Assembly: GCA_937875805.1 (NCBI GenBank)
Contig: CALFHG010000085.1
Span: 1-9,773, forward strand
Direction: 5' to 3'
DNA from: an uncultured Nitrosopumilaceae archaeon
Lineage (GTDB): Archaea; Thermoproteota; Nitrososphaeria; Nitrososphaerales; Nitrosopumilaceae
DNA: 9,773 bases
This document shows, one piece after another, positions 5,584-9,773 of the stretch. The position numbers and the translations under genes were made by a program. The stretch's first letter is position 1. The number at the start of each line of letters is the position of its first letter. Under the pieces are notes generated by a model, which was not told where the DNA came from, ran no database searches, and worked only from the letters and a program-made list of their open reading frames with translations.

Positions 5584-7776
5584 ATGGCAAAATTCAAGTC
5601 AACTTCTGAGGTTATGAAAATTATCAAGAATAAGAAAAACATCCGTAATTTCGGTGTTATTGCTCACGTTGACCATGGAAAAACAACTATGAGTGACAGC
5701 CTTTTGGCATATTCTGGAATTATTGCCCCATCTGCTGCTGGAAAAGCACTTGCAATGGACTTTGATAAAGAAGAACAAGAAAGAGGAATTACAATTTACC
5801 AAGCTAACGTGACTTTACTGTTTAATCAAAAAGATGAAGAATACGTCATTAACATGATTGATACCCCTGGACACGTAGATTTCAGTGGAAGAGTTATTCG
5901 AAGTCTTAGAGCCATTGATGGTGCAGTTGTAGTATGTGATGCTGTTGAAGGTATCATGACTCAAACTGAAACTGTCACTAGAATGGCACTTGAAGAGAGA
6001 GTGAGACCAGTTTTGTTTATCAATAAAGTAGACAGACTCATCAAAGAATTACGATTAACCCCAGAAAAAATGCAAGAACAACTAGTAGAAGTTGTTACAA
6101 CTTTTAACCAATTAATTGACACCTATGCCGAACCAGAGTACAAAGAAAAATGGAAAGTATCCATTCAAGATGCTAGTGTAACATTTGGTTCTGCAAAAGA
6201 TAGATGGGCAATTAACATTGATATTATGAAAGAGAGGGGAATCACATTCAAAGACGTAATTGATGCATATACTAATGAAAAAGTTTCAGACCTTGTAGAG
6301 AAAGCCCCACTGGCTGATGCTGTACTTGGAATGGTTGTAAAACATCATCCTGCACCTGCTGAAGCAGTAAAGTATAGAATTCCACAAATTTGGAAAGGTG
6401 ATTTGGAATCTGATGTTGGAAAAGCATTACTTGCATGTAGTGATGAAGGTCCAACAATTATGATGGTTGTAAACATGGTTTTAGATCCTGCAGCCGGACC
6501 TGTAGCAATTGGAAGACTATTTTCTGGTACTATCAAAGATGGTCAGACTCTCAATATTATAGATGAAAAAAGAGAAGGGCGTGTTCAATCTGTTAATTTC
6601 TTTATGGGTAACCAAAGAGAACAAGTTGGAGAATTAGGGGCTGGAAATATTCCTGCATTATTGGGATTAACTGAATGTAGGGCAGGAAACACTCTATCTT
6701 CAGTAAAGGGTATTCAAATGTTTGAAGGTGTCAAATATGTTTCAGAACCTGTTGTACAAATTGCAATTGAACCAAAACATCCTAAAGATTTACCTAAACT
6801 TGTAGATATTCTAAGACAACTAACTATTGAGGATCCAAATCTTATTGTAAAAATTGATGAAGAAAGTGGTGAGACAATCATTGCTGGAATGGGTGTATTA
6901 CACTTGGATGTTGCAACACATAGAATCCAAGATGCAAAATGTGAAATTATAACTTCTGAACCTTTGATTAACTACAGAGAAACTGTAAAGGGTGGATGTG
7001 AACCAATCATGGCAAAATCTCCAAATAGACACAACAAAATTTTCATGAAAGTAGAGCAACTAGAACCTGGAATTGCACATATGCTAAGAACTGGTGAAAT
7101 CAGTGATTTGAAAGACAAAAAGGCTGTATCTGATTTACTCAAAGCAGAAGGTTGGGATACTGATACAATAAAGAGAGTAATGAAATTTGATTCACGTGGA
7201 AATGTTTTGATTAACGGAACAAAAGGTGTTCAATTTGTTCAAGAATCAACTGACTCTATAAATTCTGGATTTGAAGATGTAATGAAAGAAGGTCCACTAT
7301 GTAAAGAACAGATGAGGGATTGCAAGTTTATCTTTACTCACTTTGTTCCTCACGAAGACACTGCACACAGAGGTCTATCTCAATTAGGCCCTGCATCAAG
7401 AAGAGCATGTATGGGTGCATTACTAACTGCTGGAACCGCAGTTTTAGAGCCAACATTGGCAATTGAAGTTCGTGTACCAACTGATTTAGTTGGAAACGTT
7501 GCAACAATTCTTTCTGGTAAACGTGGTAAAGTACTTGACATGTCCCAAAAAGGTGCATCAAGTATTGTCATTGGTGAAATTCCAGCTTCTGAAACATTCA
7601 CTTTATCTGAAGCAATGAGAGGTCAAACTGCAGGTCGTGCAACATGGAATACTTCCTTTAAGGCATGGACTGAAGTTCCAAAATCAATGCTTGCAACAGC
7701 TGTTGCTGATATTAGAAAGCGAAAAGGTTTAGCACCAGACCCACCAGGTATTAGCGAATATATCGATAAAGAATAG
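5584..7776 (+). CDS. Translation elongation factor aEF-2
   Basis: A 730-aa GTPase that moves tRNAs and mRNA on the ribosome after peptide transfer; length and domain order are those of archaeal/eukaryotic EF-2. The G domain has G1 AHVDHGKTT (27-35), G2 RGITI (67-71), G3 DTPGH (93-97) and G4 NKVD (147-150). Domain II spans about 285-385 (AIGRLFSGTIKDGQ). Domain III follows (GETIIAGMGVLHLDV, 429-443). Domain IV contains the tip loop with H595 in EDTAHRGLSQ, the position modified to diphthamide in archaea. Domain V contains GNVATILSGKRGKVLDM (637-653) and the EAMRGQT region (676-682). The loop around H595 differs from the common archaeal DAIHRGxxQ form but keeps HRG. It is transcribed alone, divergent from mqnD, and followed by T-rich DNA. 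The frame is intact and the ATG is fixed by the TATA spacing. Confidence 0.98.
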   Translation: MAKFKSTSEVMKIIKNKKNIRNFGVIAHVDHGKTTMSDSLLAYSGIIAPSAAGKALAMDFDKEEQERGITIYQANVTLLFNQKDEEYVINMIDTPGHVDFSGRVIRSLRAIDGAVVVCDAVEGIMTQTETVTRMALEERVRPVLFINKVDRLIKELRLTPEKMQEQLVEVVTTFNQLIDTYAEPEYKEKWKVSIQDASVTFGSAKDRWAINIDIMKERGITFKDVIDAYTNEKVSDLVEKAPLADAVLGMVVKHHPAPAEAVKYRIPQIWKGDLESDVGKALLACSDEGPTIMMVVNMVLDPAAGPVAIGRLFSGTIKDGQTLNIIDEKREGRVQSVNFFMGNQREQVGELGAGNIPALLGLTECRAGNTLSSVKGIQMFEGVKYVSEPVVQIAIEPKHPKDLPKLVDILRQLTIEDPNLIVKIDEESGETIIAGMGVLHLDVATHRIQDAKCEIITSEPLINYRETVKGGCEPIMAKSPNRHNKIFMKVEQLEPGIAHMLRTGEISDLKDKKAVSDLLKAEGWDTDTIKRVMKFDSRGNVLINGTKGVQFVQESTDSINSGFEDVMKEGPLCKEQMRDCKFIFTHFVPHEDTAHRGLSQLGPASRRACMGALLTAGTAVLEPTLAIEVRVPTDLVGNVATILSGKRGKVLDMSQKGASSIVIGEIPASETFTLSEAMRGQTAGRATWNTSFKAWTEVPKSMLATAVADIRKRKGLAPDPPGISEYIDKE

Positions 7777-7793
7777 GTCTTCTTTAGACAAAC

Positions 7794-7822
7794 TTTTTCA
7801 TTTTAATTCTAATTTTCTTTTC
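7794..7822 (+). terminator. T-rich terminator after the EF-2 gene
   Basis: Several T4-T5 runs in a row (7794-7798, 7801-7804, 7813-7822) begin about 18 nt after the stop. They are preceded by a small GTCT/AGAC inverted repeat (7777-7789). Confidence 0.5.
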
Positions 7823-7900
7823 ATAACAATTTTTCATAATCTATATTTTGAAAGGTTTGTTCATTCAAACAATCTATTTACGCCTAAATACGTCAAAATA

Positions 7901-7964
7901 ACTCATTATTTACCATTAATTGACTTTCATTACCACTCATTACCAATAGTTATATACCACTCAT
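7901..7964 (+). promoter_or_regulatory. TATA box with surrounding short direct repeats, promoter of the phasin-like gene
   Basis: TTATATA (7950-7956) is centred about 25 nt before the ATG at 7978. Around it TTACCA occurs at 7910, 7930 and 7940 (20- and 10-bp steps), and ACTCAT at 7901, 7935 and 7959. TACCACTCAT is repeated exactly at 7931-7940 and 7955-7964, one copy upstream of the TATA core and one overlapping its 3' edge. The TATA box is clear. The repeats look like regulator sites, but that is inference. Confidence 0.55.
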
Positions 7965-7977
7965 ACAACCCTATAAT

Positions 7978-8391
7978 ATGAGTACACAATCTCAAACCAG
8001 CGACGCATTTACAATGTACAAGCAAAATGTTCAGAAATACTTTGAAAATATTACAAAACTAACACCACAATATTTTCAATCTGCAACAGAATTGCAAAAC
8101 GAATGTATGAACACTTGTCAAAAAACAATTAACGCTGCTGTATCAATACAACAAGAATTTGCAAAGAAAGCCGGAATCAACACTGAAATTCAAGATTCTG
8201 CAAAATCTGCAATCGTTGATACCAACAAGCAAATTGTTCAAGCAAGCACAGTTAACAATCAAATGGCAAGAACTGCTATTGATACAACTGTTCAAAATTT
8301 CAAAACATTTAACGACAACGTTAATGCATTTGCTGAATTAAACAAAAACATAATCCAATCTTGGATAACTCCTTTCGCACATACAAAATAG
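7978..8391 (+). CDS. Phasin-like all-helical protein
   Basis: A 137-aa soluble protein with no TM segment or signal peptide. It is almost wholly predicted helix, rich in Gln, Asn, Thr and Ala and poor in Gly and Pro, with regularly spaced hydrophobic and aromatic residues (YKQNVQKYFENITKL, 14-28; VQNFKTFNDNVNAFAELNKNI, 105-125). It has two Cys (C43, C47) in ECMNTCQK. This is the pattern of phasins, the amphipathic proteins that coat polyhydroxyalkanoate granules, and of similar small helical-bundle proteins. No PHA synthase is in the window, so the phasin role is a guess from composition. The clean TATA box and the oligo-T terminator immediately after the stop suggest a strongly expressed single-gene transcript. 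It could equally be a structural or nucleoid-associated helical protein. Confidence 0.7.
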   Translation: MSTQSQTSDAFTMYKQNVQKYFENITKLTPQYFQSATELQNECMNTCQKTINAAVSIQQEFAKKAGINTEIQDSAKSAIVDTNKQIVQASTVNNQMARTAIDTTVQNFKTFNDNVNAFAELNKNIIQSWITPFAHTK

Positions 8392-8400
8392 TGTGATTGA

Positions 8401-8420
8401 TTTTTCTTTTTTTATTTTTC
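8401..8420 (+). terminator. Strong oligo-T terminator of the phasin-like gene
   Basis: The 20 bases starting 10 nt after the stop are T apart from two C and one A, including a T7 run. This is the best terminator in the window. Confidence 0.7.
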
Positions 8421-8441
8421 TAGTTTAGAATAATTCATGAA

Positions 8442-8474
8442 ATTTGATGATTTCTCATCAAATCCCACGGTGGG
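8442..8474. repeat. Two adjacent perfect palindromes (hairpin plus GC-rich dyad)
   Basis: ATTTGATGA (8442-8450) and TCATCAAAT (8455-8463) are exact inverted repeats with a 4-nt loop, a 9-bp stem. CCCAC/GTGGG (8464-8474) follows directly, an 11-bp odd palindrome that is strikingly GC-rich for this DNA. The segment lies just beyond the phasin-like gene's oligo-T tract. GATGATTTCTCA inside the first element recurs at 8516-8527. It may be an RNA 3' structure or a protein site. Confidence 0.7.
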
Positions 8475-8512
8475 TTAGGTAATTTACATTTTAAAATTTG
8501 TATTTAACCCTG

Positions 8513-8779
8513 ATGGATGATTTCTCAGTAAAAACTGGAATTGGTGATTTTCATGCATGTCAAAATAAATTAGAAGTGTTGATCATATGAAAATTATTCC
8601 ACACTCTTAGGATGTTTGAATATCTTATTTTCTACCTGTCTTGAATCATATGATGAAAGATTATTGGGAGAAATGCTTCAAAAAAACTTGCTGATAAATG
8701 AGATAAACTTGAAGAGAAAATTGAGACAATTGCTCACAAAAAACTCGAGAAATTAACTTATTTTGAACCCAAATCCTAA
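8513..8779 (+). pseudogene. Broken gene for a small helical/coiled-coil protein
   Basis: No intact gene is present, but three segments join into one protein-like sequence of about 88 residues. Segment 1 starts at ATG 8513 (MDDFSVKTGIGDFHACQNKL then EVL). Around 8580-8583 a +1 shift leads to segment 2 (SYENYSTLLGCLNILFSTCL then ESYDERLLGEML). At the A7 run near 8680-8686 a -1 shift restores the first frame, giving segment 3 (KKLADK, a TGA at 8699-8701, then DKLEEKIETIAHKKLEKLTY and FEPKS) up to TAA 8777. All parts are helical and charged with heptad-like spacing. The TGA is one base from TGG. The two indels compensate, so sequencing error at the A7 run is possible for one of them. A TATA-like box may lie at 8481-8499. 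The family is unknown. It is the main content of the 484-bp gap between the phasin-like and winged-helix genes. Confidence 0.5.
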
Positions 8780-8844
8780 TTTTAAAAATTATCTGGCCTT
8801 TATCCAATCTACCTGTTTGAATGAATTTTAGATACTGATTAATA

Positions 8845-8871
8845 GTTGACCTGTATAATATAGGTCGACCT
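8845..8871. promoter_or_regulatory. Palindromic operator overlapping the promoter of the winged-helix gene
   Basis: GTTGACCT (8845-8852) and AGGTCGAC (8862-8869) form a near-perfect inverted repeat (7 of 8) with a 9-bp AT-rich centre that contains TATAATA. The right arm is itself a perfect 10-bp palindrome, AGGTCGACCT (8862-8871), so GACCT/AGGTC half-sites occur three times. The site ends 5 bp before the ATG of a winged-helix protein, the expected place for an autoregulatory repressor site. Confidence 0.6.
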
Positions 8872-8875
8872 ACAT

Positions 8876-9457
8876 ATGATGAGTCATAATGAGCCTAACT
8901 TGGAATTACATGAGCGCGAACGAGTAGTTTTTGAGATGATAAAAAATAATCCTAATTCACATCACAATGAATTGATAAAACAAATTGTTCCAGAATTTAT
9001 GGCTAAAACTACTTTTGAGAAAACAAGAGATTCTTTGTTGGATAAAGAAATCATTTTTGTAAAAAAACAAGGAAATATGAAATTTTACCTCCCAACTGAA
9101 AATTATGAGGAAAAAATACAACACAAAGTAGAACGAAATACCAACAATTCGTATCATGATTTAAAATTAAAAATTAAAAAATTAGATTTTGATTATTCTC
9201 ACAAAGACGTTGATGAAAAGATAGCCATTGCAAATTCTCTATTAAAAAATTTAATACATACCGATAACGGGTTTACTCTTTTAGATTCTGTAAAAAATCC
9301 AAAAAAGACATTATATCATGATGAGCATTTGATGATTCAACAATTAATCAATAATGTTTTTAAAATTATTAGAAAAGACAAGGACTTTGAAATTATATTC
9401 CCTTCAATTGTGAGTAATTTGGAAATTCTCACTTCTCAGGGATCATTGGATAAATAG
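8876..9457 (+). CDS. Winged-helix transcriptional regulator-like protein
   Basis: A 193-aa protein with an N-terminal winged helix at about 12-73: helix 1 RERVVFEMIKNNPNSHH, helix 2 NELIKQIVPEFM, recognition-helix region TTFEKTRDSLLDKE, and the wing IIFVKKQGNMKFYLP, a beta hairpin with a basic tip. This matches the MarR/ArsR-like wHTH arrangement, although overall identity to a named family is unclear. The C-terminal 120 residues are a charged, mostly helical domain (KLKIKKLDFDYSHKDVDEKI, then a Leu/Ile-rich helix LMIQQLINNVFKIIRKD, about 152-168), probably for dimerisation or sensing. There are no metal-binding Cys. The palindrome next to the start suggests it controls its own gene. ATG 8876 and ATG 8879 are both possible starts. 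The TATAATA in the palindrome is too close (about 18 nt) for a standard leaderless start, so the real TATA box may be ATTAATAG (8838-8845). Confidence 0.75.
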   Translation: MMSHNEPNLELHERERVVFEMIKNNPNSHHNELIKQIVPEFMAKTTFEKTRDSLLDKEIIFVKKQGNMKFYLPTENYEEKIQHKVERNTNNSYHDLKLKIKKLDFDYSHKDVDEKIAIANSLLKNLIHTDNGFTLLDSVKNPKKTLYHDEHLMIQQLINNVFKIIRKDKDFEIIFPSIVSNLEILTSQGSLDK

Positions 9458-9499
9458 AATCTCATCTAGTTATTTATTCAGGTCTTTTTATCATGATTT

Positions 9500-9736
9500 A
9501 TGGGTCTTCTATATACAAAATTTCACATGGATTTTGATAATGATGAATGGACACAAATCTCAAATGATCCTTTAATTTTTCAAACTATCAAAGACGATGT
9601 CAGTATAGAAATTGAAGATATTTCAAATAAATCTTATAAACTTCATTTCAAAGAAGGGGGGAAACTTCACATGTTTAGAGTCACAGGAAAGTTTCGTTTA
9701 ACTTGGGATAATGAAGATTTAACAAAACCTCTTTAA
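9500..9736 (+). CDS. Small acidic protein of unknown function
   Basis: The frame codes for 78 residues from ATG 9500, or 69 from ATG 9527 (MDFDNDEWTQ). The latter is more protein-like, because the first nine residues look unlike a conserved start, and ATTTATGG (9496-9503) is about 27 nt upstream of it. For ATG 9500, TTATTTATT (9470-9478) is at about the same distance, so the start is unresolved. The product is acidic and probably beta-rich (VSIEIEDI, YKLHFKEGGKLHMFRVTGKFRLTW), with no Cys, signal or TM segment. It follows the winged-helix gene by 42 bp on the same strand and could share its transcript, but a T5 run at 9484-9488 may separate them. I do not recognise it. The remaining 37 bases to the window end show no gene. 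Confidence 0.65.
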   Translation: MGLLYTKFHMDFDNDEWTQISNDPLIFQTIKDDVSIEIEDISNKSYKLHFKEGGKLHMFRVTGKFRLTWDNEDLTKPL

Positions 9737-9773
9737 AATAATAATGGGAATATTTGATTAATCACATGTCTTT

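Noticed and set aside
6272..7601. Several open frames antisense to the EF-2 gene
   Set aside because: They mirror the codon pattern of a highly conserved gene and have no recognisable features.
8513..8779. Reading TGA as tryptophan or another amino acid in the 8513-8779 region
   Set aside because: In the first frame all internal stops are TGA, but the region also needs frame changes to look protein-like. The other genes use TAA or TAG as real stops and contain normal TGG, so a recoded gene is less likely than a decayed one.
8846..8859. Bacterial-type -35/-10 promoter (TTGACC then TATAAT)
   Set aside because: The spacing is only 2 bp, far from the 17 bp required, and the genome is archaeal. 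The bases are better explained by the palindrome.
1..9773. CRISPR array, tRNA, rRNA, transposase or integration site
   Set aside because: No regularly spaced repeats, cloverleaf-like segments, rRNA motifs, transposase motifs or terminal inverted repeats were seen on either strand.

Overview
The window looks like chromosomal DNA of an ammonia-oxidising archaeon (Nitrososphaerota/Thaumarchaeota, probably a Nitrosopumilus-like marine lineage). The grounds are the AT-rich composition, an archaeal EF-2, an archaeal-style futalosine menaquinone pair, many tiny Cys-rich proteins, and the lack of Shine-Dalgarno sites. Most genes instead have an A/T-rich TATA-like box centred about 25-29 nt before the ATG, as expected for leaderless mRNAs. 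The lineage is inferred from protein style and was not checked by a search.

Layout. 2-946: the C-terminal part of a probable secreted surface protein, ended by a TAA that is followed directly and in frame by a 26-residue membrane-anchor-like segment. 1035-2121: a four-TPR protein, a convergent C2H2 zinc-finger microprotein that overlaps its 3' end, and a 47-aa Cys-rich microprotein. 2275-3692: mqnE (aminofutalosine synthase) converging on a DUF77/MTH1187-type thiamine-binding protein, with the two stop codons sharing a TTAA. 3836-4566: a 36-aa zinc ribbon, a small two-TM protein and a 96-aa unknown. 4593-5420: mqnD on the minus strand. 5584-7776: the EF-2 gene, divergent from mqnD. 7978-8391: a phasin-like helical protein behind a strong TATA box surrounded by short repeats. 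8392-8875: a gap holding an oligo-T terminator, a hairpin, and what I read as the remains of a small helical-protein gene broken by two compensating frameshifts and one TGA. 8876-9736: a winged-helix regulator with a palindromic operator at its promoter, followed by a small unknown protein.

How the genes relate. MqnE and MqnD are non-adjacent steps of one pathway (futalosine menaquinone synthesis), which would supply the respiratory quinone, yet they sit on opposite strands in separate transcription units. EF-2 is housekeeping translation. The rest are mostly small, monocistronic genes. All three convergent pairs are packed so tightly that oligo-T terminators for one gene lie inside the Lys-rich 3' codons of its partner.

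I see no CRISPR array, tRNA, rRNA, insertion sequence or clear new multi-gene system. The strongest leads are the in-frame stop before the membrane anchor, the interrupted helical gene, the self-regulation-type operator, and the terminator-inside-Lys-codon arrangement.
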